NCBI GenBank assembly: GCA_963580455.1
Contig: OY756969.1
Span: forward strand, 15,968,760 to 16,032,759
Reading direction: 5' to 3'
Length of the DNA stretch: 64,000 bases
Origin: Euonymus europaeus
Lineage: Eukaryota; Streptophyta; Magnoliopsida; Celastrales; Celastraceae
Shown: piece after piece, positions 49,001 through 60,566 of the stretch
Layout: the number at the start of each line of letters is the position of its first letter
Numbering within the stretch: position 1 is the stretch's first letter
Translations under genes and position numbers: made by a program
Notes under the pieces: generated by a model
Databases searched by the model: none
What the model was told of the DNA's origin: nothing
Seen by the model: only the letters and a program-made list of their open reading frames with translations

Positions 49001-49447
49001 TGATGACGTCTCAAATCAGTCCAAGACGTATCAGGATAGGTTTGAACAAGAGCTTTCTCGTCTTGTGATGTTCTTCCTAGGATTAGCTCACTCCCGACAA
49101 TAGAATTATCCTGTAACAAAGAGCAAACGTAAGCTAGAGGCCTGCCAGAGAGTGTTCTCTGGCGTTGGCGCTCCGACGCTCAAGTCAGATGCTAGCACAA
49201 AGGAACTCTGTGAAGTGCACTGCTCGGTGCTCTTGTAATCAGTCAAAAATTGTCCCCTTTTTACCTGAGGGTTTGTCCCTTTATATAGTGAAGGTAGTTC
49301 CTGTTCAGGTAGTTCATGACAGCTTTTCACCACTATGAAGATGAGTACCGAGGAATGTACATACTTCTTCTCGGTACCGAGCATAAAGCTGACAACTGAT
49401 ATATCTACGTGTCGTGTTGTCATTGAAGAGAAAAATTATCCTCATCA
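49001..49447 (-). repeat. 5' LTR of the Tat element
   Basis: 447 bp and gap-free against the 3' LTR, with six differences (e.g. CCTAGG/CCTCGG, GTAAGC/GTAACC, GGCCTG/GGCCCG). A minus-strand TATATAAAG lies near 49271. Confidence 0.95.
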
Positions 49448-49886
49448 CAGCTCATCATTTCGGTGTCACTTTGGTCGCCGTCTCTGATATCAAGTCACTT
49501 CCTAGCTGTCTTCTCTTTCACGTCTTTTCTCTGGTTCTAGGGTTTCCTTCGGCCTCGGTTTACATGCATTTATATTATTTTATCCATTATTTTAGTAATT
49601 TTTCTTTTATAGTTCTGTCTCTGCCCTTTTTCTAAAATTACCTGAAAGCCATCTAATTTTTACAATCCTACCCTTACTTTATCGATTAAACCTTCACAAC
49701 TAAAATTTATATTAATTTCGTTTTAACCATGATTCCAACTCCACTGACGCCTGTAATTTTTATTTCTCCTATAAAATTTTTGAAAAATGTTTTGATCCAA
49801 TTTAGGTCATATATGATGTCACCTATCTTACACATGACATCACCTACCTTACCACAATAGGTTATCCAAAGGTTCGATGTGTTACA
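49448..49886 (-). mobile_element. Solo LTR, gypsy chromovirus, right part
   Basis: Right part of the LTR that starts at 38470. It ends GATGTGTTACA and is followed by the CCGAA duplication at 49887-49891. Confidence 0.9.
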
Positions 49887-50200
49887 CCGAAGCCCAGTTT
49901 GTATGAAGTGGTGAAGACAATATTCAACGACCCAATCTTTCAAATTTTGCTTCATATTTCAGACAAGCCATTCTCGCGACGTCCAAATAATATGTCGAGG
50001 GATCCATCCACATGAAACCAATCTAAGTAGTGTTCCTATCATGAGGATGAGGGCCACAGGACGGAAGACTATAGGGAGTTCAAACGGCACCTAAAAGACT
50101 TGGTACATCAGGGGCATCTTAAGGAATTCGTTGATAAAGAGAAGTATATTGTAGAAACGAAGGCCGAACGTAGGCCAAAAAAGCAAGGATAATTTTCACA
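49887..50200 (+). pseudogene. Host element A: gag fragment 3 with zinc knuckle
   Basis: Gag resumes as SLYEVVKTIFNDPIFQILL, then CSYHEDEGHRTEDY, a CHHC knuckle whose last Cys is Tyr, and YREFKRHLKDLVHQG. Two stops precede the knuckle. This gag type matches Tat/Athila-like gypsy elements. Confidence 0.8.
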
Positions 50201-53200
50201 TTATGTAGTTAACTTCATTGACATGTTGGTGCCAGACGTTCAACTCACTATAGAGAATGATGAGGCCAGAATATAGGAGGGCTCGACATCAACAATAAGT
50301 TATGCAAATGGACTTTAATCCTAATTTGGGAACAAAGAGGCGAATGGGAGGTAACCACAATAGCATTTACTAAGGAAGATGCAGCAAATGTAGTTTTCCC
50401 ATATAATGATGCTTTTGTTATTTTTTTGTAAGTAGGAGTGGCAACAGCGAAGAGAATAATGGTAGACCAAGGTAGCTCCGTAGAGATCATGTATTATTCA
50501 CTCTTCTAGAAGTTAAGAAAGACTCATAAAGATTGAATTTCTGTCCCAACACATCTGATTAGGCTTAGTGCAATCCTTTTTTGGCCACTCAAGAGGAAAT
50601 GAATGCTAGTTACAGCAGGTCTTAAAACGGTTGAAGTAGATTTCCTTGTCATTGATCTTCTCTCAACATATAATGCAATCATAGGAAGGACTTGGCTTCA
50701 CTTTATTGAAGTTGTACGTTCCTCTTACCATCAGATGCTCAAATTCCCTTGCTGGGAAAAATGGTAGAAATAAGAGGGGATCGAGCTACTTCAAAGGATT
50801 ATTTCATGGCGAAAGCAAAATCGATAGGAAGAATAACGATGATGAAGGACGAAGCTCCAGTCTTGTAGGAAATCAGAAAAGAATCTTCCACTAAGTATAT
50901 AAAGGATCTAGAAAGAGTACTAATCACAGGAGAAACTCTAAATAGATACTTTATAGTATCAAATAATCTCCCTATACTAGATAAGGAGTCCCTAATTGGG
51001 ATGTTGAGGAAGAATTTGGTAAAGTTCACATAGACCCCCTATGAGATGCCAGGGTTGGATACAAAATTGGCAATCTAGAGGCTGAATGTCAAGGCAGGCT
51101 TTAAGCTAGTGATTCAAAAAGGTAGTAGGTTAGTAGTTCAGCACACAAAAGTTATGGCTAAGGAGGTGGAGAATTTTCTGGAAGCAAAAGACATAAGAGA
51201 GGTTCACTATCCTGAGTGGCTCTCCAATATGATAGTAGTTCAAAAGAAAGATGGGAAGTGGAGAGTGTGTTTCGACTTCATTGATTTAAAACCAGGCATG
51301 TTCGAAGGATTTGTTTCTACTTTAGAAAATCAATCAGTTAGTTGATTCAACATTTAGAATGGCACGAATGAGCTTTTTTGACGCATATCAGAGGATATCA
51401 ACAAATCCCAGTGCATCTGTTAGATCAGGAGAAGACTTTATTATTACACCTGAAGGAATATTCTGCTACCAAGTAATTTATTTTGGATTAAAGCATGCAG
51501 GTGCCACAATCTAGAGGATGCTGACAAAGCTCTTTGGACCTATCATTGGAAAAAACAATGGACGTTTATAAAGATGTCATGGTATTGAAGAGAAAGTCCT
51601 GTAGGACCACCTGATGCATCTTTAGGAGGTGTTCGATGTCTTAAGGGAAAACAATCTTAAATTAATTGCTAGCCAATGACCCTTTGGAGTTGGCACGGGG
51701 AAATTCGTAGGCCATTTTGTCACTCAACGAGGAATTGAGACTGACCCAACATAGATTAAGGTAATTCAATGTTTGGAGTAGCCTACCAAGGTGAAGGAGA
51801 TAAAAAACTAACTAGGACTGTTGCGGTATTAAACAGGTTCATTAGTAGGTCCTCAGATATATTTAGTCATTTCTTCAGGCTATTTAAGTCTGTCGGAGCT
51901 TTCCAATGGCATAAAGATTGTGAGGTAGCATTTCTTGATTTTAAAAATTACTTGCAAAAGCCACAATTGTTGTCCATACCCAAGCCTAGAGTCACACTTC
52001 AGTTATACTTTGCAGTATCAAACCATGCTGTTAGCACATGATCCTAAGATAGGAGCAAAAGATCTAGTATCTAGTCTAATATGTAAGAAAAACAATGTTG
52101 GATTCCGAGACAATATACTCGCCTCTAGAGAAACTTCTCTTAGCATTAGTGATGGCTTCTAGAAAATTAAACCATGATTTCCAAGCATATCCAGTAGAGA
52201 TGGTGACTGAATATCCATTGAAGACATTGTTAAGTAAAGCATACATGTTCAGAAAAGTTGCCAAGTGGTAAGTTGAGTTGGCACAATATGATCTACATTT
52301 TGTCCCGAGGACCACCATTAAAGCTCAAGTGGTAGCATATTTTGTTGTAGAATTTAGCATGGAGTAGCAACCTGAGAAAGGTAACCAAATGCGTGGAAGG
52401 TACAGGAACTACTACTAATCCTTGGGAATTACAGGTTGGTGGTTCTACAACAAGATGAGGCTCTGAAATGGGAATTGTGCTTACAGCACCAGAAGGCAAA
52501 GTGCTGAAGATGACTATACAATTAAGGTTTCCAACAACAAACAATGAAGTAGAATATGAGGCTTTGTTTCAAGGAGTACCAAATGCTCCAAAGCTCGGGG
52601 CAAAAGAGTTGGTGATTTATTTAGATTCTCAATTGGAAGTCAATCAACTAACCAGAATCTACACTGCAAAACGGTAACTATGGTAGCATACAAGGAAAGC
52701 ATTAAGGAGTTACTCGGCTAATTTCACGATTATAAGATATTTTGAATTCCAAGAGATCATAATGAACATCCTGACACCTTAGCTACTCTTGCTTCAGTCG
52801 ATCAACTGGGGGTGAAGAGGATTATTGAGGTACAAGTGCTAGAGTGACCAAGCATCGAAGAACCATTGGAAGTGATATGGTATGCGGAAGAGGAGGCATC
52901 GAGTTGGATGGATTTTATCATCACTTATTTACAAGAAGACATTATTCCTGAAGATAAGAAGAAAGCCATAAAGTTGACATTTAAAGTAGCACATTTTTTG
53001 GGTATCTCCTAACTATAAACTCTCTAAGAGGTCTTTTCAGGTCCTTACCTGTTATATGTTCATCCAAGTAGAGTGTAGGACTTACTGTATGAGATTCATA
53101 AAGGTTCTTGTGGAGCACATGCAGTAGGATGATCACTTGAATTTAATGAAATCACCTAAGCCTTCTAGTGGCTATACATGCAGAAGGACATTTTGCAGTA

Positions 53201-54010
53201 AATGAGAAGATGTGAAAAATGCCAGAAGTTTGCACTAATTCCCTACCAACCAGCTAGAGACCTTTGTCCTCTTACAATTTCCTAGTGGGGGTTGGACATT
53301 GTTGGACCATTCACTCAAACTACCGGCAATAGAAGATTCCTGATTACTGCCACTGATTACTTCACAAACTGGATCGAGACAAAGCCCTTGGTAACAATCT
53401 GAGATGCTGAAACCATAAAGTTCATTTGGGAAAATATTATAACTAGGTTAAAAATTCCAATGCCTTGATAAGTGATAATGGAACTCAATTCTCCAGCCCC
53501 AAATTGAAAGAATTTTATGGAGGCTATAGGATAAAGAATCTTTACTCTACTCCAACCTACCCGCAGTGTAATGGCTAGGCAGAGGCATCCAACAAGATCA
53601 TCCTGGATGGAACCAAAAAAAGGTTGGAATCGTCCAAGGGAAGATAGGAGGATGAGCTTTCATCCGTTTTATAGGCATATTAGACCACACCTTATAGATC
53701 CACGGAGGAGTCCCCATTTTCTTTGGCCTACGGAGCTGAGGTTATCATTCCTTTGGAAGTAGGTCTTTCGATCCTCAGAACGCTAGTGTTTGGAGAAGGT
53801 AAATAATAACCTTACAATGGAGTGGAACATAGACTTACTGTCGGAAAAAAGGGATTAGGCTATGGTACATCTAGCAGCTTATCAACAAGTGCTTTATCGA
53901 GCTTACAATAAAAATGTCAAGGCAAGGAGCCTACAGGTTAGTCATACAAGATGGAGAAGTTTCCATGAGACTTGGAATGTTTCCAACTTAAGGAAATTCT
54001 ATGTGTAATA
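50201..54010 (+). pseudogene. Host element A: pol (Tat-type gypsy, heavily mutated)
   Basis: A degraded protease region (50220-50900) is followed by RT pieces: EVENFLEAKDIREVHYPEWLSN and VVQKKDGKWRVCFDF (51109-51345), FDAYQ-like remnants and an RNase H region (51769-52160). The second RNase H appears at 52468-52677 (MGIVLTAPEGK, NNEVEYEALFQG), which places the element in the Tat lineage. Integrase remnants include HKGSCGAHA, CEKCQKFA, WGLDIVGPFTQ and TATDYFTNWIE (53090-53400). Later pieces lie at 53571-53762 and near 53860-54008, ending NVSNLRKFYV. Stops and frameshifts are dense, so this copy is much older than the element inside it. Confidence 0.85.
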
Positions 54011-54423
54011 CCGATTATGGCTATATTAAGCCATTAGCATCTTATCACCATCAATAAAAGAATAAGTCTTTCTTCATTTAACTATGTAGTTTACTTGTCA
54101 TCCATTTTCAATTGAATACCTTTATACTTAGCAGATTGATCACTTATTCAGGCTTAAGCCAACTTATCAAAGGTCTAATGAGCTTCTGCTAGAGAATCTC
54201 AGCTCTAGGAAAACAAGACTAAGTTAGTCTTGGTTGAGGTATGAATCAGATTGTTAATAATGCAACCTTTACTCAGGGACAGTTGAAAAGGGAGCAACTT
54301 TAAATTCCCACTTCTCCTCAACTAGGGGACATTATATATGAACTACCATATAACCGTTCCTATAGTTATTAGTCACGTATCGAGAGTTTCCTAGAATGAC
54401 TTAATTGTCGGATTTCCTACACC

Positions 54424-54431
54424 TATAAATA
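54424..54431 (+). promoter_or_regulatory. TATA box before a short sense ORF
   Basis: TATAAATAGG lies 34 bp before the ATG at 54465 in the 3' part of host element A. It could drive the short ORF behind it or be part of an unrecognised LTR. Confidence 0.4.
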
Positions 54432-54464
54432 GGTCTTAGGTAAAGGAAAAAAGGGTGCTCAAAA

Positions 54465-54951
54465 ATGAGTTCTTCTTCAAATCCCGTGAATCTCCCTTCC
54501 AAGAGAAAGTCTTAGGCAGAGGGAATTAATGAAGTTCAAAACACTCGTGGACATCATGCTAAAGCTTCATTATGAGGACAAGGACTTAATAGTTCTTGAG
54601 CAGCCAACAAATAATGCACCCAAGGAAGTAATCGAGGTAGAAGATGAAGATGATGGAATGAGGGTTGTTGAGTCCTTTCTGGCAAGAAATGCAAAGGAAC
54701 AGGTGGAGGACTTGATGGAAGAGCATGAGTTTTTGGGAAGAGAATTCTAGAGTGTTCACAACCTCTGTGTGGGGCTTTCGAGTGCTCTGCAAACTCTTGA
54801 GCATTCGGTTACCCAAATTTGTGATGTAGCATGGATAGCTGCAATGTCTCATGATCCCCAGAGGCTCCGAATTTCCCTCACGAACCTCTCTGCCCAAGCC
54901 AAAGCTACAATGGATAAGGTAAGGGAAACTATAACCATATGGACCGTTTAG
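54465..54951 (+). pseudogene. Unidentified sense ORF remnant downstream of pol
   Basis: An ATG at 54465 starts MSSSSNPVNLPSKRKS and stops at 54513. In another frame 54529-54750 is open with an acidic stretch (EVEDEDDGMRVVE). A further in-frame piece to 54951 is helical. I do not recognise a family. It lies between pol and the antisense gene of element A, so it could be an additional ORF of the element. Confidence 0.3.
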
Positions 54952-55149
54952 AATGTAACACGTTTGTATTATTTTCCCTTATGCGTTTTTTTCACTATGT
55001 ATTCCCTTATGCAAAATTTCTTCTAGTTCTCCATTTTGTAATGATTTCCATCATGAAATAAAAATGATGTCTTTGTGAGATAAATATGTCAAACAACTTT
55101 TAGCCGAAGAGGCTTACTTAAAGAAAAACAAGTCTAAAAGAGTCTTGTC
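54952..55149. other. No gene recognised
   Basis: Short AT-rich spacer before the 3' end of the antisense gene of element A. Confidence 0.4.
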
Positions 55150-57460
55150 CAAAAAGGGCCTTACTCTAATGACTAGTTGATGAGACTTGATACGAGCTAT
55201 GCCGGCTTCAACTGGCTTAAACTTCTCCACCTCAACTTTGGACAAATGATCTTATGTCTTTTCAATCTCTACAACAAGTTTTTCACAGTTGTTCTTTGAT
55301 TCAGCCAGCTCTTTTTTGAGATTCAAGCAATTGGCGCGTCAAGTCTCTCATATAATAGAAAAGCATTTAGGACCCCTAATGAAAAAGAGTAAATGTAAAT
55401 TAATGCATATATACACAAATATTGAATAATAATAAATGCAATACATAAGGAAAAATACCCTAAAAAGCATTTGTAGACTGAAGTCAAGGTCTTCAAGAAG
55501 TGAGTTGAAGAACTCTTTATCCTCATCTGAGGTAGCAAAACCCAACACATCAATGCATGATGGTGAATGCTCAATGAGTAGGCCTAAGGAGGGGTCATCT
55601 AAATAACCCTTAAACATACTCTTCAAGCAACCCATAGAAGAAGGATGGTCCCTGCATTCGCTACCATCCACAGAGGGAGAATGAGTATTGCCTCCACCGG
55701 ATAAAGAGGGTATGAAATGGTGCCAATATTTTCGGAGTTAGAAATACATCTAGATGCTCCAAAGAGAGAAAGTCTGGGGCAGATCCCCGGGGTAGAAAAA
55801 GGCAAAGGTGCCTCAGTTGAAGAGGGACATATCAATGAAGTCAGAGATCATCCAATAGTTTGAGAATATCCAAAGGCGCTCTTCCAGTCAAACTTGGCCT
55901 AAGTAAGATCAGGGATGGGTAGGTTCCGCAACGATCCATCGGATCTAACCATGGGTAAAACCTCTGCAACCATAAAAAATAAGATTACAAGTATATAAGC
56001 TTCATCAACATGAAAACGTATTAAACAAAGAAAAATGAACCTCACACGGATTGCTCGCTAGAAATGTCCTGAAAATTACCATCCATATCTTCCTTAGTTT
56101 TGCCCTCAAACTTTGTCTCCACTACTTTAGGAGGAGAAGAAATGATAGGAGGAATGATAGTTGATAAAGAATGACGTTTCCACTTGTGCTTTTGCCTAGG
56201 ATTGACTGAGGGTACTTTAAAATGCCTACTTGCTTCATCGATAGTTGTGCCAAGAAGAAGACGAGCAAAGCCACGATAAGATGGCTTGCTGCAAAATAGT
56301 ACTGGAGCAGATCTCCAAAACTTTCTAGCAGGTATCAAGGAAGCATAAGAATCATCAGGAACCTCTTGCACAACCTCACTAAGATCCTCCAAAAGCGCGG
56401 GAAGACTACCTGTGGATAATAACAAATTAAAAATTTAGTAAGTAAGCGCAGCACAAGAAAGCAAAAAAGAAGGAAAGGTGTCATACCTAAAGGCTCCACT
56501 TTGCGAGAGGTGTAGTTGATCCAGTGCCCAGAGACGAGCATATAATCCACGTCTTTATTTGAAGAAAAAGGATAGTGAATCAATGCATACTCACACTTTG
56601 GGGAGAGATAATACTTTCCATTTGAGCTTGTCTTTCAGGATTGAGTAGCAACAAAGAACATCTATCACTATGCAAACTCTCTTCAAAAATGTTTTCATAT
56701 GCACCTCACCTCCAAGGATCCGATAAGCATTCAGAGCCAACTCCAAATGATGAAGGTCTGTGAAATAAAGAACTCATAGAGAAGAGGCGGGAATGGAATA
56801 CAAATTTTGGACTCCAATAGTATGAATACTGAAACCATAACTCAATTGCAACCATTGCAACTAGAATCTCTATCATCATTAAATGGAGCCGGAATATGTA
56901 AGGAAGCAAAATATGATGCAAAACTTTAAAAGCGGCTATTTTTTCCTGAGAAAATTACAGGTCTTTAAGCTTACCCATGCCAAATCCTATAGGATCAACG
57001 ATGTAAGAATCAGATTAGTGATTCCATTAGAAAGAAAAGTCCAAAAGTGTCAGGTTCCGCCAATGTGTCAGCGTCGGACCCCTAGAGGGTCCGACTAGAG
57101 CCAGGCCTCCCACGAGGGTTGGTGCTAGGCAGTGTCAGACCTGTTAGGGGGTTCAACAAGACTAGGCTCCTATGGGGACCCGGTGTCGGGTAGTGTTGGA
57201 CCCCTTTGGGGGGTCTGGCATGACTAGGCCCCTCAGGGGCCTTGTGCTGTCAGTGCTGGACCCCCAAGTAGGTCCGGCCAAACCAGTCCCCCGCGATAAC
57301 CTGGAGCTGGGCAGTGTCAAACCACCTTGGGGAGTCTAGCCAATTACTTTAAAAATAAAAATATTATAAAAAAGAAATAACAGAGAAAAAAGATTACCTC
57401 TTGAAGAGGATAAGGGAGATTATTTTGAAGCATATGGGGAGCAAAAAGTTTTTTGCTGAA
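55150..57460 (-). pseudogene. Decayed antisense gene of host element A, same layout as the gene at 41116
   Basis: Antisense to element A's pol and directly downstream of it. On the minus strand, 5' to 3': a segment IPFPPLLYEFF, HLELALNAYRILGG and FLKRV (about 56660-56830), comparable to IPIAP...LAPNSWVFLG in the gene at 41116; VDYMLVSGHWINY (56490-56560); an intron near 56412-56490 (TTAG/GTATGACA to TATCCACAG); SLPALLEDLSEVVQ to the basic QKHKWKRHS (56042-56410); a segment at 55500-55671; and a coiled-coil end (LKKELAESKNNCEKLVVEIEK, 55215-55320). Stops and frame changes interrupt it. A minus-strand TATA box lies at 57470-57477. Confidence 0.55.
57071..57345. repeat. GC-rich tandem repeat, about 61-bp unit, 4.5 copies
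   Basis: Units start at 57071, 57132, 57193, 57253 and 57314, so the period is 61, 61, 60 and 61 bp. Each begins GTGTC(A/G)GACC or similar and contains a short palindrome around GGACCCC...GGGGTCC. The GC content contrasts sharply with its AT-rich surroundings. It lies between the antisense gene's promoter and its conserved domain. Tandem repeats in this 3' region are known for Tat-lineage elements. Confidence 0.85.
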
Positions 57461-57469
57461 ATGTGTAGC

Positions 57470-57477
57470 TATTTATA
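57470..57477 (-). promoter_or_regulatory. TATA box of the antisense gene in host element A
   Basis: On the minus strand TCCTATAAATAGCT, the same core as the box at 40975-40982 on the plus strand. Confidence 0.5.
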
Positions 57478-57479
57478 GG

Positions 57480-57880
57480 ACATGTGAAGAATCCTATTGG
57501 GAAACAATTTGTTGAAAAAACCTAAAAGGTCTTTATATTTGTTCTAAATTATTTTAGGTTAAATAAAACGGCTAGGGGTATTTGTGGAGTGAATAATTCA
57601 AAGGTTAAAGGTTCTTAGCTAAAAGAAATTATCTAGAAATTACAACTGCCAGGAGCAGTTATCACAGGAGTTACCAGAGACGGTTAACTTCCCCAAGCCT
57701 ATAAAAACCTATCAATCTCTGATTTGTAACACAGTTGATTACTTAATAAAATATCAGACCATCCCGTGGATGTAGATAATTTTTTGAACCATGTATATTT
57801 GCATTATTTCCTTAAGCATTTTTACTTCTTTGAGCATTAAAATACATTCGGAGAAAATTTAGCATCGACACCAAGTTATC
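57480..57880 (+). repeat. Possible 3' LTR of host element A
   Basis: A plus-strand TATA-like CCTATAAAAACC at about 57700 and an AATAAAA signal at about 57744 are LTR-like. Borders could not be set and no second copy is in the window, so this is tentative. Confidence 0.3.
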
Positions 57881-58897
57881 GACAATGTATTAAGATGACT
57901 CATTTTAAATATTTTAATCTACATGCAATAAAATGAGATGTTTTTGTATTGTACATCCTCACTAAAAATGTTAGGCAGAAGAGGAAAACCCTAACCTGGA
58001 CGACATCGGTGCCATCTTCATGTTCGATTTTTCAACCAAAGGAATGGAGAACGATCACGAAGAGAACAACTTCTTTGAGAAGAAATGGAAGTTGAAAATA
58101 CGTATCATAGTCGATCAATTCTCGAAGGAGAGAACCATGAAATGATATTATAAATAGGGTAAAATCCTAGCCCATTTTGGTAATTACAAACTAATAATGC
58201 TGTTAGTAATTTTAATCCATCGTTAGTCCTGGTCTTTTGGCATAACAGTAAAGCATTTTTTTTAAATGTTCACATGTTTAATTGTTAGAGGTAGTCCCAC
58301 AATACGTGGACCAACGAAAGCGCTTCATCGAGGCGGTTTATAATATCGCCCAAATGGTAGATGTGACCATAACACGTCCCTAGAAAAAGTATACTGAAAT
58401 GTTAGATATGCCACATCAGTCAGTAATCATGCTCATATTATGATTGTCATGTGGAATTCTTAATTAATTAAATTTAAAAAATAAATAATTAAAGGAACAA
58501 GTGTATGTGTATCAAGTCAATATGATTAGAACGGGCTCTCATGAAACTAGAAACGATTTTTTTTTTCTTAAAAAAAAGTTGTATTTAATGTCGTCAAGTT
58601 TCAAAAATGGAAAATTCTAATAATTAATAATAAATCATGATTTAAACTAGCACCAAAAAAAGGAAAAAAAGTGTGTGTTGTAATCCCAATCCGCATGCCT
58701 TCCCATGATATCAAAGAAGATTACCCATAGAAAAAATAAATGGCATTAATGTCATTAAATTCATAAATAAAAAAATTGTTAACAATTCCAATAAATTAAT
58801 GTTTTTAACCAACCCAACTTCCACGTTCTTCCAAGAAGCTTTTGCATAGAAAATTAAATGAATTTAATGACATCAATTTCATAAATGAAAAAATGTA
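57881..58897. other. No feature recognised
   Basis: AT-rich DNA with poly-A and poly-T runs and no supported coding region. Confidence 0.4.
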
Positions 58898-59184
58898 CTC
58901 CCTCTGTCCCATTTTAATTCTCATTTATTCCTTTTTGGGATGTCCCAAAATGCATGTCCATTTCAATCAATGATAGCTATTTTTTTCTATTTTTTCTCAT
59001 TTTACCTTTAACTTGAAAAGCTCAACAATTGACTCAATAAACATGCACATTAATTAACTTTTTATGATGCGAAAGTATTTGTCATTATAGATAAGGGTAT
59101 AAACGTCAAATTGAAAGGAAATTAAATACTTTCTTAAACTGTGTGAAAAAAGTGAAGGCGACAATTAAAATAGGACGGAATGAG
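58898..59184. mobile_element. Stowaway MITE (287 bp)
   Basis: The left end CTCCCTCTGTCCCATTTTAAT and the right end ATTAAAATAGGACGGAATGAG form the Stowaway inverted repeat (CTCCCTCCGTCCC type). TA dinucleotides flank both ends (58896-58897 and 59185-59186), as expected for Tc1/mariner-mobilised MITEs. Confidence 0.93.
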
Positions 59185-59186
59185 TA

Positions 59187-60132
59187 CTTATAATTACAAT
59201 AAATTCACGATTTAAGGCTATCTATTGACAATTGACAATTTTTTTTAAGGAACAAGTGTATGAGGTCATTGCTACTTGCACGCGCTCCCATGATATCAAA
59301 TAAGGTCCCCATAAAAAAAGAATCCAATATCATTATTTTCACAAATGGAAAAATTACAATAATTACAAAAAATTCATGAATTAAGCCAACTCATTGAAAA
59401 ATAAGAAACAAATAAAAAAGAAAAATGATATTCATCCCTAAACTAAGCTTCCATAAGTGTATATAATTTATGTGGCATGACAAGTCATCATGCCACATAA
59501 ATTTGTAAAAAAAAGTCAAAGTAATTGTTTTGTAAGAAAAACCTAATTCTAGCAATTCCCACTTCTCGCTCTTTTTATGTTAACTAAAGCTTTTTACCAT
59601 GGTTGGACATGGCTTGCTTTAGTCTAGCTCTCACCTAGTTCAATCTAAAGTTTTTTTTATGAGAAATAAAAGAATCCGGAGTGAAGGCAGTGTCATCGCC
59701 ATCGCAATCATTAAGGTAATACAAAGACAATGATTTTTTTTAGGTTTCGATGGTGTGTTTTTCATATGTTTCAAGCTTCCAGTGGCGATATAAACATTTA
59801 GATCTTTTTATTTTCTTAATCATTTCGGTTTTTTTTAATTCCATATGTTGTTAATAATGTGGATCTTGGTTTCGTATGAATTCAAGATAGAGAGGTTATG
59901 AGATCTTTTATTTGTTTCAATTTCATTTTCTGGAGAAAGTAAAGAAATTGTGTTTACTGCTGGTATGTTTGGTACGGACCACTATAGCTGCAGGTTTGAG
60001 CTTCATTATATAGGTTTCTGCCTTACAAAATGACAATGTATTATAGATCTTTTATCATCAATTACTCATGGGTGAAGGTCGGCTATGTTGGATGGACCTA
60101 AACTATTGAGCAGCAACATTATAATGTTATGT
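59187..60132. other. No gene firmly recognised
   Basis: AT-rich sequence upstream of the MULE-type MITE. It may hold degraded upstream parts of the gene whose tail lies at 60567-60769, but no exon could be supported. Confidence 0.35.
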
Positions 60133-60555
60133 GGTATTGTGCAAATAGGTCACTGAAGATAGCCCAAATTGCAATTAGGTAACTCACCGGAAAGTACTTC
60201 AATTTTCATCACTAAATGTTCCAATTGTAAGCAATTGGGTCACTTCGGTCCAATTTTCCGATTACCATAGCTGATATGCAACGATGTTGATGATATGGAC
60301 ATTCTCACGTGTCATTTTGATTGAAGTGGCATTTGAGCATTAGGGCTGAAATTTTGACGTGGACATTACAGTTGATGTTTATTCACAAATAGGTCACTCA
60401 ATGTTGTCTTAGTAAACAATTTGGTCACTTATATAGACAATCCAACTTCAAGTATTTCACAAAATATATTAATACATCATCTCCAATACCAAATTTCGGT
60501 GAGTCACCTAATTGCAATTTGGGCCATCTTTTAGTGACCTATTTGCACAAAACCC
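60133..60555. mobile_element. MULE-type MITE (423 bp) with 11-bp target duplication
   Basis: Inverted repeats of about 58 bp begin GGTATTGTGCAAATAGG on the left and, reversed, GGGTTTTGTGCAAATAGG on the right. They share GGTCACT, GCCCAAATTGCAATTAGG and ACTCACCG. The duplication TAATGTTATGT flanks it at 60122-60132 and 60556-60566, a length typical of Mutator-like transposition (9-11 bp). No coding capacity. Confidence 0.9.
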
Positions 60556-60566
60556 TAATGTTATGT

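Larger units (their letters stand above)
40304..49447 (-). mobile_element. Complete young Tat-type Ty3/gypsy retrotransposon with an antisense gene
   Basis: A 9144-bp element has two 447-bp LTRs of equal length that differ at six positions by eye. Order on the minus strand: 5' LTR (49001-49447), primer-binding site, gag, protease, RT, RNase H, second RNase H, integrase, then a convergent antisense gene, polypurine tract and 3' LTR (40304-40750). The extra RNase H after the first marks the Tat lineage. LTR ends are TGATGA/TCATCA. Flanks are AAGCT (40299-40303) and CAGCT (49448-49452), a duplication with one mismatch. It sits inside the solo LTR 38470-49886. Confidence 0.93.
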
